This document shows positions 34,201 through 42,891 of a stretch of 64,000 nt of DNA, piece by piece. The notes below the pieces were generated by a model. The model had not been told where the DNA came from and did no database searches. It saw nothing but the letters and a program-made list of their open reading frames with translations. Numbering within the stretch: position 1 is the first letter of the stretch; every line of letters starts with the position of its first letter. This DNA comes from Clostridiales bacterium (GTDB lineage: Bacteria; Bacillota; Clostridia; Christensenellales; CAG-138), in the NCBI GenBank assembly GCA_004554165.1, contig SFNQ01000003.1, positions 1 through 64,000 of the forward strand, given 5' to 3'. A program made the position numbers and the translations under genes.

Positions 34201-34232
34201 GCGGCGGCTCCGTTCCAGGACGGAGCCGCCGC
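34201..34232 (+). terminator. 13-bp hairpin between leader peptide and livK
   Basis: GCGGCGGCTCCGT 34201-34213 and ACGGAGCCGCCGC 34220-34232 pair perfectly around a six-base loop, followed by TTTGTATATA. The T run is short, so termination may be partial, as expected for an attenuator ahead of the liv genes. Confidence 0.7.
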
Positions 34233-34272
34233 TTTGTATATAAAACGGTAATTCTGACAGGAGGAACTCAAA

Positions 34273-35454
34273 ATGAAAAGAATCATCAGTTTTGTTCTGG
34301 CATTCTTGATGATCGCTGCATGCTTCGCCTTTGGCGGATGCGCCAAGCAAGAGGCCGCTTCCACCATTAAGATCGGCATGCAGGGCCCCTATACCGGCAG
34401 CACCGCCGTCTACGGTCTGGCCGTGCAGACCGGCGCACGCCTCTATGTGGACCAGCTCAACAAGGCCGGCGGCATCAACGGCAAGCAGGTGGAGCTGATC
34501 TATTACGACAACAAGGGCGACGACGCGGAAGCCATCAACGCCTTTACGCGCCTTGTTGACGAGGGGATCACCGCCTTCCTCGGCGACGTTCTGACCGGCA
34601 ATACCCTGGCGGTTGTGGCAGAGGCCTATCCGATCAACATGCCCATGATTACCGCATCCGCAACGGCGGCGGAGGTTACCGTCAATCCCGACGACGGCAC
34701 GGTTTACACCAACGTCTTCCGCTCCTGCTTCATCGATCCCTTCCAGGGTGAGAAGATGGCGCAGTATGCCGCCGAAAAGCTGGGCGTGAAAACCGCCGCG
34801 GTCATCGCCCTCACCGGCGACGCCTACTCCGCCGGCCTTGCGGACGCCTTTGTCGCCAAGTGCGCGGAGGTTGGCATTGAGGTCGTTGCACAGGAAGGCT
34901 ATGCCGTTGGCGACAAGGATTTCAACGCGCAGCTGACCAACATTGCGGCAAAGAATCCCGATGTGGTGTTCTGCCCGAACTACTATGAGGACGTCGGCAT
35001 GATCGTCACGCAGGCCCGCGCGCTGGGGCTTGACACCACGTTCCTCGGCGGCGACGGCTGGGGCGGCGTTTCCGAGTACGCCTCCGCAGAGGATCTGGAG
35101 GGCTGCCTGTACTGCTCGGCCTACGCGCCCGGCAGCACCGAGGAGGTCCGCGCCTTTGAGGCGGCCTACGAGGAGGCCTACGGCCAGCCCGTTCCCAACA
35201 TGTTCGCACCGCTGGCCTATGACGCGGCCGCCGTGCTCTGCGCAGCCATCGCAAAGGCCGAGGAAAGCGGCGCCAAGACCGGCTCCGACGAGTACAAGCA
35301 GGCCATCATCGATGCGTTCCGCACCGAAGGCCCCTCCGTGTCCGGCATCACCAGCGCGGGCGGCTACACCTTCGACGAGAACAACAACCCCATCAAGGAC
35401 GCGGTCATCATGGAGCTTGTGGACGGCGTCGAGACCTATAAGGAGGTCTTCTGA
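34273..35454 (+). CDS. livK: branched-chain amino acid ABC transporter substrate-binding lipoprotein
   Basis: 393 residues of the periplasmic-binding-protein type I fold. The signal MKRIISFVLAFLMIAACFAF ends at a GGC lipobox, so it is tethered to the outer face. KIGMQGPYTGSTAVYGLAVQ, then VDQLNKAGGINGKQVEL are the Leu/Ile/Val-binding protein hallmarks. It is first in a five-gene LIV operon; AGGAGGAACTCAAA precedes the ATG. The next gene starts 129 bases later. The ligand may be another amino acid or amide (the family also binds urea and short amides), but the leader peptide upstream favours Leu/Ile/Val. Confidence 0.9.
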   Translation: MKRIISFVLAFLMIAACFAFGGCAKQEAASTIKIGMQGPYTGSTAVYGLAVQTGARLYVDQLNKAGGINGKQVELIYYDNKGDDAEAINAFTRLVDEGITAFLGDVLTGNTLAVVAEAYPINMPMITASATAAEVTVNPDDGTVYTNVFRSCFIDPFQGEKMAQYAAEKLGVKTAAVIALTGDAYSAGLADAFVAKCAEVGIEVVAQEGYAVGDKDFNAQLTNIAAKNPDVVFCPNYYEDVGMIVTQARALGLDTTFLGGDGWGGVSEYASAEDLEGCLYCSAYAPGSTEEVRAFEAAYEEAYGQPVPNMFAPLAYDAAAVLCAAIAKAEESGAKTGSDEYKQAIIDAFRTEGPSVSGITSAGGYTFDENNNPIKDAVIMELVDGVETYKEVF

Positions 35455-35582
35455 TTCCTTCGCGTTCCTGCCGGGCGTGACCCGGCCACGGGAACCCCAG
35501 CCTCTCCAATCAAGAAAAAACCGGGACTGTGCGGGAGCTTTTCTCCCGCACGGTTTCGGCCGTTCAAGAAAGGGTAACGTTT

Positions 35583-36470
35583 ATGTCCGTCTTTTCCACC
35601 ATTCTCCGGCAGATCATCAACGGACTGCAATCCGGCTCCATCTATGCGCTCGTGGCGCTGGGCTACAGCATGGTGTACGGCATCATCATGCTGCTGAACT
35701 TTGCCCACGGCGATATCATCATGGTCGGCGCCTACATCGCTTGGCTGTGCATGGCGCGCTTTGCGCTCAATCCCGTGCTGGCCATTCTGTTTGCCATCAT
35801 CGGCTGCGTCCTGCTGGGCGTATCGATCGAAAAGGTTGCTTACAAGCCCCTGCGCAATTCGCCCCGCATTTCGCTGCTGATTACGGCAATTGGAATTTCC
35901 TTCCTGCTGGAAAACGCCGCGCAGATGATCTTTGGCGCCGGCGCGCAGGTTATCCCGCCCTTCTTCACCGTGCCCAGCCCCTCGATCGGTTCGGTTGAGA
36001 TCCCCGGCACCGCCATCGTGACCATCGCCGTCACGGCGCTGTCCATGGTCGCGCTGACCCTGCTGATCCAGAAAACCAAAATGGGCAAGGCCATGCGCGC
36101 GGTTTCCGAGGATACGGGCGCGGCGCAGCTGATGGGCATCAACATCAACCGCACCATCTCCTTCACCTTTGCCATCGGCTCCGCGCTGGCCGGCATCGGC
36201 TCCGTGCTCTACTGCACGGCCTATCCGCAGGCCACCGCCACCATGGGCTCCATGCTTGGCCTTAAGGCTTTCGTGGCGGCTGTGCTCGGCGGCATCGGCA
36301 GCATTCCCGGCGCGATGATCGGCGGCTTTGCCATCGGCCTTGCGGAGGCGCTGGTTTCCGCAGTGGGCCTTTCGGTCTGGAAGGACGGCGTGGTCTTTGC
36401 AATTCTTATCATCGTGCTGCTGGTCAAGCCCACGGGCATTCTTGGCCGCTCGATGACCGAAAAGGTATAA
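35583..36470 (+). CDS. livH: branched-chain amino acid ABC transporter permease, LivH-type
   Basis: 295 residues, mostly membrane helices, starting MSVFSTILRQIINGLQSGSI. The family's motif GLAEALVSAVGLSVWKDGVV near the end and the GIGSIPGAMIGGF loop (the coupling EAA-like region) are present. It forms the transmembrane channel with LivM. The in-frame ATG at 35529 would add an Arg/Phe-rich stretch unlike the family; the start at 35583 fits better. It is 15 bases from livM. Confidence 0.9.
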   Translation: MSVFSTILRQIINGLQSGSIYALVALGYSMVYGIIMLLNFAHGDIIMVGAYIAWLCMARFALNPVLAILFAIIGCVLLGVSIEKVAYKPLRNSPRISLLITAIGISFLLENAAQMIFGAGAQVIPPFFTVPSPSIGSVEIPGTAIVTIAVTALSMVALTLLIQKTKMGKAMRAVSEDTGAAQLMGININRTISFTFAIGSALAGIGSVLYCTAYPQATATMGSMLGLKAFVAAVLGGIGSIPGAMIGGFAIGLAEALVSAVGLSVWKDGVVFAILIIVLLVKPTGILGRSMTEKV

Positions 36471-36485
36471 GGAGGCGCCTGATTT

Positions 36486-37523
36486 ATGAAGCAACAGCAA
36501 CTCCGTATCCCCATGCCGGTGCGCTATCTGATCAACGCGGCGCTGTTCGCGGCGTTTCTCCTTGTGGGCAACCTGCTCGTGGAAGGCCGCGTGATCTCCT
36601 CCTACTATGCAAAGGTGATCGTGCTCATCGGCATCAACATTATCCTCACCGTTTCGCTGAACGTCGCCACGGGCTATCTGGGCCAGCTTCCGCTGGGTCA
36701 CGCCGGCTTCATGGCGGTTGGCGCCTATGCCTCCGCGATCTTTCTGACCCACACCAGCATCCCCATCGGAATCGCATTCCCGATGGGCATCGCGCTGGGC
36801 GGCATCGTCGCAGGCATTGTGGGCATTCTCATCGGCATTCCCGCGCTGCGGCTCAAGGGCGATTACCTTGCCATCATTACGCTGGGCTTTGGCGAGATCA
36901 TCCGTGTGATCCTGCTCAACATCGACAGCGTACTGGGCTTCAAGCTCACCTACGGCGCGGCGAGCCTCAAGAACATCCCCAAGGAGACCAGCTTCTTCAG
37001 CACCTATCTCTGCGTCGGCATCGTGTGCTTCCTCATCCATGCGATGATGAAGTCCCGCCATGGCCGCGCCATCCTCTCCGTACGCGAAAACGAAATCGCC
37101 GCGGAGAGCTGCGGCATCAACCTGACCTATTATAAGACCCTGGGCTTTACGGCCTCCGCCTTTTTCGCAGGCGTGGCGGGCGCTCTGTACGCAAGCTATC
37201 TCGGCATTCTGAATCCCTCGGGCTTTGGCTTTATGAAGTCCATCGAGATTCTCGTGATGGTGGTGCTGGGCGGCATGGGCTCCATGCTGGGCTCCGTGGT
37301 TTCCGCCACCGTGCTCACGGCCGTGCCGGAAATGCTGCGCGCCTTCTCCGACTATCGCATGATCGTCTACTCGCTGCTGCTGATCGTGGTCATGATTTTC
37401 AAGCCCTCGGGCCTGCTGGGGCAGTATGACTTCTCACTGTCCCGCACGTTGGAGTCGATCTTCCGCCGCAAACCGACGAGACATCCGGCAGATGCGGCAA
37501 ACGCAGAGGGAGGTGAAGCATAA
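36486..37523 (+). CDS. livM: branched-chain amino acid ABC transporter permease, LivM-type
   Basis: 345 residues with about nine helices, starting MKQQQLRIPMPVRYLINAAL. LNVATGYLGQLPLGHAGFMA near residue 65 and GGMGSMLGSVVSATVLTAVP near 260 are LivM landmarks. It completes the membrane part with LivH. It overlaps the next gene by one base (TAATG), so translation is coupled. A GGAGG ribosome site lies just before the ATG. Confidence 0.9.
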   Translation: MKQQQLRIPMPVRYLINAALFAAFLLVGNLLVEGRVISSYYAKVIVLIGINIILTVSLNVATGYLGQLPLGHAGFMAVGAYASAIFLTHTSIPIGIAFPMGIALGGIVAGIVGILIGIPALRLKGDYLAIITLGFGEIIRVILLNIDSVLGFKLTYGAASLKNIPKETSFFSTYLCVGIVCFLIHAMMKSRHGRAILSVRENEIAAESCGINLTYYKTLGFTASAFFAGVAGALYASYLGILNPSGFGFMKSIEILVMVVLGGMGSMLGSVVSATVLTAVPEMLRAFSDYRMIVYSLLLIVVMIFKPSGLLGQYDFSLSRTLESIFRRKPTRHPADAANAEGGEA

Positions 37524-38368
37524 TGGAAAGGAAAAAGCTCATCCCGATTCCCAGCCGCGGACTCATGACCGAGCGCGATATCGGCAAGCCCCCCATTCTC
37601 GATATCCACAGCCTCGGCATCGACTTTGGCGGCCTGCATGCCGTCGAGGACTTTACCCTCGTCATGGGGCGCACCGAAATTACGGGGCTCATCGGTCCCA
37701 ACGGCGCGGGCAAAACCACCGTATTCAACCTGATTACGAACGTATATCAGCCCACACGCGGCGTCATTCTGCTTGACGGCATCGACACCAAGGGCAAGAG
37801 CACCTATCAGATCAACCAGATGGGCGTGGCCCGCACCTTCCAGAACATCCGGCTTTTCGGCGAGCTGTCCGTGGAGGAGAACGTGCTGATCGGCCTGCAC
37901 AACCAGATTCATTATTCCTTTGCAAGCTCGCTGTTCAGGCTGCCGGGTTACTGGAAGCAGGAGAAGCAGGCCCGGGAGAAGGCCGGCGAACTCCTCTCGA
38001 TTTTCGGCATGCAGGATCTCCGGGCCCATCAGGCGGGGTCCCTCCCCTATGGCGCGCAGCGGCGGCTCGAAATTGTCCGCGCGCTTGCCACCAATCCGAA
38101 ACTGCTGCTGCTGGACGAGCCCGCCGCCGGCATGAACCCTGCGGAAACTGCGGAGCTGATGGAAAACATCTGCAAAATCCGCGATACCTTCCAGATCGCC
38201 ATCATGCTGATCGAGCACGATATGTCGCTGGTCATGGGCATCTGCGAGGGCATCGCCGTGCTCAACTACGGCAAGATCATCGCAAAGGGTACGCCGGACG
38301 AGATCAAGAACAACCCTGTGGTCATCGAGGCGTATCTCGGCAAGAAGGAGGAGGAAGGCGCATGCTGA
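37523..38368 (+). CDS. livG: branched-chain amino acid ABC transporter ATPase, LivG-type
   Basis: 281 residues. Walker A is GPNGAGKTTVFN, the signature region reads GSLPYGAQRRLEIVRALAT (a SYGxQ-type variant usual in LivG), and Walker B is LLLLDEPAAGMNP, followed by LIEHDMSLVMGI with the switch His. It powers transport with LivF. It overlaps livF by seven bases. The protein has the longer insert after Walker A that separates LivG from LivF. Confidence 0.92.
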   Translation: MERKKLIPIPSRGLMTERDIGKPPILDIHSLGIDFGGLHAVEDFTLVMGRTEITGLIGPNGAGKTTVFNLITNVYQPTRGVILLDGIDTKGKSTYQINQMGVARTFQNIRLFGELSVEENVLIGLHNQIHYSFASSLFRLPGYWKQEKQAREKAGELLSIFGMQDLRAHQAGSLPYGAQRRLEIVRALATNPKLLLLDEPAAGMNPAETAELMENICKIRDTFQIAIMLIEHDMSLVMGICEGIAVLNYGKIIAKGTPDEIKNNPVVIEAYLGKKEEEGAC

Positions 38369-39063
38369 CCGTCAACAATATCAACGTCTACTACGGCAAC
38401 ATCCACGCCATCAAGGGCATCTCCTTTGACGTGAATGACGGCGAGATCGTCACCCTGATCGGCGCAAACGGCGCGGGCAAGAGTACCATTCTCAAAACCA
38501 TTTCCGGCCTGCTCCGCGCGCGCACGGGCGATATCCTCTTTGAAGGGCAGGACATCCACGCCACCGCGCCCCATAAGATCGTCGGCCTGGGCCTTGCGCA
38601 TGTGCCGGAGGGCCGGCGCGTATTTGCCCGCATGACGGTGGAGGAGAACCTGGAAATGGGCGCCTTTACCCAGCCCACGGGCAGCGTTGACGATTCGCTG
38701 GCCAATGTGTACGAGCGCTTCCCCCGCCTGAAGGAGCGGCGCAGGCAGGTGGCGGGTACGCTCTCCGGCGGCGAACAGCAGATGCTCGCCATGGGCCGCG
38801 CGCTGATGTCCCGTCCCAAGCTGCTCATGCTGGACGAACCCTCCATGGGGCTTGCGCCCATCCTGGTGCAGCAGATTTTCAACATCATTCTGGAGCTGCA
38901 CGAGCACGGCACCACCATCCTTCTGGTTGAGCAGAACGCCCGGATGGCGCTTTCCATCGCCACCCGCGGCTATGTGCTGGAAACCGGCAACATCGTTTTG
39001 CAGGGCACGGGTCAGGAGCTGCTGGAAAGCCCGGCCGTCAAGAAGGCCTATCTGGGCGGCTGA
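38362..39063 (+). CDS. livF: branched-chain amino acid ABC transporter ATPase, LivF-type
   Basis: 233 residues. Walker A GANGAGKSTILK, Q-loop and signature LSGGEQQMLAMGRALMS, Walker B LLMLDEPSMGLAP, and switch His-equivalent LVEQNARMALSIA (Gln in the switch, usual for LivF). The LIV operon ends after this gene at the terminator 39,102-39,137. Confidence 0.92.
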   Translation: MLTVNNINVYYGNIHAIKGISFDVNDGEIVTLIGANGAGKSTILKTISGLLRARTGDILFEGQDIHATAPHKIVGLGLAHVPEGRRVFARMTVEENLEMGAFTQPTGSVDDSLANVYERFPRLKERRRQVAGTLSGGEQQMLAMGRALMSRPKLLMLDEPSMGLAPILVQQIFNIILELHEHGTTILLVEQNARMALSIATRGYVLETGNIVLQGTGQELLESPAVKKAYLGG

Positions 39064-39101
39064 TTCCGTCCCCACGGCGAAATTGCAACAGATACTTGAA
39101 G

Positions 39102-39137
39102 AAATCTCCGTTCCGGACTGCCGGGCGGAGATTTTTT
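39102..39137 (+). terminator. terminator of the liv operon
   Basis: AAATCTCCG 39102-39110 and CGGAGATTT 39126-39134 form a nine-base perfect stem, continuing into a run of six T (39132-39137). Confidence 0.85.
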
Positions 39138-39240
39138 ACGGGATTGCAGAAATCTTTGCTCTCCTGCGCAACCGGATGCGCTGCAAAGGGCTCTTTATGG
39201 GTACAAGCGCTTGATTCTGAAAGGAAGGCGGCTATCCGAC

Positions 39241-39585
39241 ATGCTTTCAAACGAATCCTACTTTAACGGCGTATACGAGCAGACCTACCGTCCGCTTTTG
39301 CGCTACGCGGTGCTCAAGCTCAGCAATCCGCTGGACGCCGAGGAGGCGCTGCAAAACGTTTACATGCGCTTCTTCAGGCGGATCGCAGCCCGCGGCCATG
39401 CGGACATCGGGGACCCCGGCGCCTTTCTGCACCGGCTCCTGCGGCACGACGTCATGCGCCGTTGCAACGGTGTCGCCGTACCGGAGGACGGCCGCGCGGC
39501 AGTGGCCTGCGATCCGCAGGGCTGGGAGGAGGATACCGAGCCGGCGCGTTATACCGACTGCATGCTGTATGTGCTGGGCGGCTGA
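39241..39585 (+). CDS. sigma-70 region 2 protein without region 4
   Basis: 114 residues. DAEEALQNVYMRFFRRIA and the following GDPGAFLHRLLRHDVMRRC are the ECF sigma region 2 (core-binding and -10 recognition). An ECF sigma would continue for about 50-70 residues to a region 4 helix-turn-helix, but the protein ends soon after with an acidic PQGWEEDTEP stretch and a short tail. I find no region 4 in any frame downstream before the repeat at 39,626. It is either a truncated sigma gene or a domain acting alone. GAAAGGAAGGCGG precedes the ATG. Confidence 0.65.
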   Translation: MLSNESYFNGVYEQTYRPLLRYAVLKLSNPLDAEEALQNVYMRFFRRIAARGHADIGDPGAFLHRLLRHDVMRRCNGVAVPEDGRAAVACDPQGWEEDTEPARYTDCMLYVLGG

Positions 39586-39625
39586 GACAAACGACGCTCA
39601 GGCGGCGCGTATCCGGCGTGCCGCC

Positions 39626-39822
39626 TATGAAAAAAGCGGCCTTTGGCCGCTTTCAGAGTGTCGAAAAAGTGGCTGAACGCCACTTTTTCGAGCTTTCACA
39701 GGTTTTGCCTCCCGCACTCGCTCCCAGGCGGCAAAACCTGCAAAGTACGAAACCCTCTGGGTTTTCATCCGTTCTGACGCACCTGTCGTCAGAGCCGGAT
39801 GAACATAAGGGGCTGCGGCCCC
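39626..39822. repeat. dispersed multi-hairpin repeat A, copy 1
   Basis: About 197 bases closely matching copy 2 at 45,777-45,971. It contains GAAAAAGTGGC / GCCACTTTTTC around a TGAAC loop, a second stem from CAGGTTTTGCC/GGCAAAACCTG, and a stretch CCGGATG..CATAAGGGGCTGCGGCCCC. The first hairpin recurs alone near 63,429. Confidence 0.85.
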
Positions 39823-39937
39823 TTATCAACCCCGGTTTTTGCGATGGTTCTGGAGTTTTCCCCCATCCGTCCCCCGGGCTGTCTTTGAATGGGGGCGGAC
39901 GTTCCCGCGCTGCGGCGCATCCTTTGCGGCATGCGGT

Positions 39938-40056
39938 GCGGGCGGCCCCGCGCGCGGCCCTCCCGGGCCGCGCCTGCCCGGCGCGCGCAGGCCGGAACAG
40001 CGCAGGCGCCGGCCGCGCCGGGCCGTTCCGGGCACGGAACGCGGGGCCGCCCCGGC
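39938..40056. repeat. GC-rich palindromic repeat B, copy 1
   Basis: About 120 bases beginning GCGGGCGGCCCCG and ending GGGGCCGCCCC, with GTTCCGGGCACGGAAC near the right end. Ends at the stop codon of the HAD gene (40,060). Copies 2 and 3 share the outer stem and the GTTCC...GGAAC stem. Confidence 0.8.
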
Positions 40057-40059
40057 AGG

Positions 40060-40707
40060 CTACAGCAAAAGCCCCAGCAGCTCCTCAAAATCGTCGATGA
40101 GGCGGCTTGCGCCGGATTCGATGAGACAGTTGCGGCTGCGGTAGCCCCAGGTGCAGCTGATGCAGTCAATCCCGGTGTTCCGCGCAAAGGCCACATCCAC
40201 ATCCGAATCGCCCACGTATACCGCATCCTCCTTCTCCACGCCCAGGTAATTCAGCACAAACTCCAGCGGCTCCGGCGCGGGCTTCTTTTCAAACTTTTCC
40301 ATCATGCCCAGCACCATGGAAAAGGTATCCCTGGGGAACAGGGTCTGAACCACCCTGGTCGTTTCCCTGTGGGGCTTGTTGCTCACCACCGCCATCCGCA
40401 CCCCCGCATCCTTCAGCCTATGGAGCGTCCGCAGCACGCCATGATAGGGGTAGGAACGGTCACAGCAGTGGGCGTTGTAATAGGCGGTATAGTCCGCGTG
40501 AACGGCCTTCCAGTGTGCCTCCCGCGCGTCCTCGGGCAAAGCCTCCCTGCACATATAGCCCGTGCTGTACCCCACGATGGCCTGCACCTCGCGCTCGCTC
40601 AACACGGGAAAGCCGTGCTTCTCCAAAGCCCAGTTCAGCGCAAAGGCAATATCCTCGATGGTGTACACCAGCGTCCCGTCCAAATCAAAGGCACAAAAAC
40701 GATACAT
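40060..40707 (-). CDS. HAD-family phosphatase (phosphoglycolate phosphatase-like)
   Basis: 215 residues starting MYRFCAFDLDGTLVYT, with all four HAD motifs: DLDGTL (nucleophile Asp), VVSNKPHR, EKKPAPEP (Lys) and VGDSDVDVAFAR. The cap region between motifs I and II is helical, as in Gph-type enzymes that remove phosphate from 2-phosphoglycolate and similar small substrates. GGAGGATAGC precedes the ATG. It follows the EamA exporter gene by 13 bases on the same strand, so they are probably co-transcribed from 41,617-41,645. The exact substrate is not determined. Confidence 0.83.
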   Translation of the reverse strand: MYRFCAFDLDGTLVYTIEDIAFALNWALEKHGFPVLSEREVQAIVGYSTGYMCREALPEDAREAHWKAVHADYTAYYNAHCCDRSYPYHGVLRTLHRLKDAGVRMAVVSNKPHRETTRVVQTLFPRDTFSMVLGMMEKFEKKPAPEPLEFVLNYLGVEKEDAVYVGDSDVDVAFARNTGIDCISCTWGYRSRNCLIESGASRLIDDFEELLGLLL

Positions 40708-40720
40708 GCTATCCTCCACC

Positions 40721-41587
40721 TCACATTTCCAGCAGCAGTCCAAACATGCCGGCAAGCGCCAGCAAAATTCCAAACATCGCCCCCGTGGGCATTTCTTCCT
40801 TATGGAACAGGCGCGCTCCAAGCATCGCCACCGGGAAAGCCGCGCAGGAAATGGGCAGCAGGTAGCTGCTGTCGCCCAGCAGCCGCGCGCGGCTGTCGCA
40901 CAGCCAGGATACGCCCACGGCCATGCCCGCAAGCACAAGGAAAATCCAGCCGTCCGCCGTAATCCGTTTTGCGGACCGAAGGGCTTTTCCCAGCGCCGCT
41001 ATGCACCAGAGCAGCACAGACGATACCGCCGTGCAGACCGCGTTTGCAACGCTTTCTGCGACAACGGACTGCTCAAGATAGAGCGTATCGACCAGCGTCT
41101 TTGCCGCCGCCGCAAGAAGCGCAAGAAAGGCGAACAGAACCCACTTCCCGTTGCCGCTCTTTTCCGGCCTGCTCTCGATGAGGAGCGTTCCCAGCAGCAG
41201 CAGCACAACGCAGCACAGTTTCCATACGCCCGGCACGGCGCGGAGCAGCCACGCCGATATCCCCAGCACGCCCACCGCCTCAAGGTTGGTGATCGGGATC
41301 ACGCGGCTGACCCCGCCATGGATGAGCGCCGTGCAGAGGCTCAGCCACATCACGCCCTGAAGCACACCTGAGAGGACCAGGTACAGCAGCGTTTCGTTTT
41401 TGAGTTGTAACAGCGCCTCTGCCCTGCCCTCCAGGGCCACAATGCCCGCCGCAAACAGCAGGACCACCGTGCTGAGCAGCGCAGCGCCGAGCGCGGGCGC
41501 CGCCTTTTTTGCGCCCGTTTTCAAAAAGCTCGGCATCAGCCCCGTCAGCAGCGCGGAGATGCAGGCATAGATGATCCACTCGGCCAT
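40721..41587 (-). CDS. EamA-family (DMT) transporter
   Basis: 288 residues with about ten membrane helices in two repeats, the layout of EamA/drug-metabolite transporters. Characteristic is the paired helix repeat ending in SYLLPISCAAFPVAMLGARL and a final GMFGLLL helix. These proteins export amino acids or metabolites; the substrate here is unknown. The ATG at 41587 has AGAGGAAAGCG upstream and a good promoter at 41,617-41,645. It may export a metabolite linked to the HAD phosphatase next to it, but there is no direct evidence. Confidence 0.75.
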   Translation of the reverse strand: MAEWIIYACISALLTGLMPSFLKTGAKKAAPALGAALLSTVVLLFAAGIVALEGRAEALLQLKNETLLYLVLSGVLQGVMWLSLCTALIHGGVSRVIPITNLEAVGVLGISAWLLRAVPGVWKLCCVVLLLLGTLLIESRPEKSGNGKWVLFAFLALLAAAAKTLVDTLYLEQSVVAESVANAVCTAVSSVLLWCIAALGKALRSAKRITADGWIFLVLAGMAVGVSWLCDSRARLLGDSSYLLPISCAAFPVAMLGARLFHKEEMPTGAMFGILLALAGMFGLLLEM

Positions 41588-41616
41588 CGCTTTCCTCTTG
41601 TGTACATATTTTTATT

Positions 41617-41645
41617 AGTATACCACATATAGTAGTAGGGGGCAA
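41617..41645 (-). promoter_or_regulatory. promoter of the EamA-HAD pair
   Basis: Minus strand: TTGCCC (41645-41640), 17 bases, TATACT (41622-41617), about 30 bases ahead of the ATG at 41587. Confidence 0.7.
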
Positions 41646-41725
41646 TTGCCGCCTGCCGGCGATGGATATGGCGAAAGGAATTCCGGCTGGCGCAGCAGGG
41701 ATGCTTTCTGCGGCCGGCGAATTGC

Positions 41726-41763
41726 GGTAAGCGCTTGCATTAATGGCAAAATCATGTTATTCT
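41726..41763 (+). promoter_or_regulatory. TRAP operon promoter with overlapping cre-like site
   Basis: TTGCAT 41735-41740 and TATTCT 41758-41763 with a 17-base spacer. GGTAAGCGCTTGCA at 41726-41739 overlaps the -35 box and closely matches the Firmicutes cre consensus (about 12 of 14 positions). If CcpA binds here it would block transcription, so the TRAP operon is a candidate for catabolite repression. Confidence 0.65.
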
Positions 41764-41820
41764 ATCATTGATGTATATTTGTATACAATCATACGATTTT
41801 AATTCTGGGAGGAATGTAAG

Positions 41821-42876
41821 ATGAAAAAACTGCTTGCCCTTCTGCTGGCGCTGTCGATGGTCTTTGCCGCCTTTGCCTGCACAGGCAGCCCGCAGCCCGC
41901 AGCGGACGCCCCCGCCGCCGGAAACACGGAAACACAGCCCGGGTCGACCGAGGCGGAGCAGCCCTCTGCAGACGCCGGCGAACTGACCATTGACTCGCTG
42001 GCGCGGCTGATCATGGTCACAGGCGGCGATTCCGGCACCTATTACGCCTTTGGCGGCGTGATTGCAAACGTGCTCGGCAGCACCGTGGAGAATCTTGAGA
42101 TTACGGCCGTAACCTCCGGCGCTTCGGCCGCCAACTGCCGCTCGCTGAACAACGGCGAGGCGGACCTTGCCATCATGCAGAACGACGTGCTCGGCTATGC
42201 CGTAACCGGAACCGAAACCATGGCCGAGGATGGCGCCATGCCGAAACTGCGCGCCATCGCCTCCATGTATCCCGAAGCCGTACAGCTCGTCGCCCTCGCT
42301 TCCTCGGGCATCAACACCGTCGAGGATCTCAAGGGTAAGCGGGTCTGCGTCGGCGATCAGGGCTCCGGCTCCGAAACCAACGCCAAGCAGGTGCTCGAAG
42401 CCTACGGCCTGAGCTATGACGATTTTGAGGTGCAGTACCTCTCCTTCTCCGAGGCCTCTACCGCCATGCAGAACGGCACCGTGGACGCGGCTTTCGCCAC
42501 CTCCGCGCTCCCCAATTCCGCCATCCAGGAGCTGTCCAAGCTGAAGGACATCGTGGTCGTGCCGATTGACGGCGAGGGCGCCGACAAGCTGATCGAAAAG
42601 TATCCCTTCTACGCCAAGACCATCATCCCCGCAGATACTTACGGCGTTGCGGAGGCCGGAACCGTGGCCATGCTGGCAACTCTGGTCTGCACGGAGGATC
42701 TGGATGAGGCGGTCGTATATCAGATCACCAAGAACCTCTTTGAGCAGAAGGCTGCGCTCTCCGCAGGACATGCGCGCGGCAACGATCTCGACGTGACCCG
42801 CGCCATGCAGGGCGTGACCGTGGAATTCCATCCCGGCGCGCTGCGCTACTTCCGGGAGCAGGGCATCATTGACTGA
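41821..42876 (+). CDS. TAXI-type TRAP transporter solute-binding lipoprotein
   Basis: 351 residues. The signal MKKLLALLLALSMVFAAFAC ends at the lipobox Cys, then a Pro/Ala/Glu-rich linker. TGGDSGTYYAFGGVIANVLG near residue 62 and GEADLAIMQNDVLGYAV near 115 are TAXI-family hallmarks (the GTYY.. opening); KRVCVGDQGSGSETNAKQVL follows near 175. It captures an organic acid, probably a dicarboxylate or amino acid, outside the membrane and delivers it to the fused permease two genes on. GGAGGAATGTAAG precedes the ATG. A cre-like site overlaps its promoter. Confidence 0.88.
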   Translation: MKKLLALLLALSMVFAAFACTGSPQPAADAPAAGNTETQPGSTEAEQPSADAGELTIDSLARLIMVTGGDSGTYYAFGGVIANVLGSTVENLEITAVTSGASAANCRSLNNGEADLAIMQNDVLGYAVTGTETMAEDGAMPKLRAIASMYPEAVQLVALASSGINTVEDLKGKRVCVGDQGSGSETNAKQVLEAYGLSYDDFEVQYLSFSEASTAMQNGTVDAAFATSALPNSAIQELSKLKDIVVVPIDGEGADKLIEKYPFYAKTIIPADTYGVAEAGTVAMLATLVCTEDLDEAVVYQITKNLFEQKAALSAGHARGNDLDVTRAMQGVTVEFHPGALRYFREQGIID

Positions 42877-42891
42877 CACATTCTCTGTTTT

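Larger units (their letters stand above)
39586..40059. other. 474-base convergent region filled by repeat copies A1 and B1
   Basis: No gene is seen on either strand. It holds repeat A copy 1 (39,626-39,822) and repeat B copy 1 (39,938-40,056), with 115 bases of unrelated sequence between. The HAD phosphatase stop codon lies directly after repeat B1. Confidence 0.6.
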
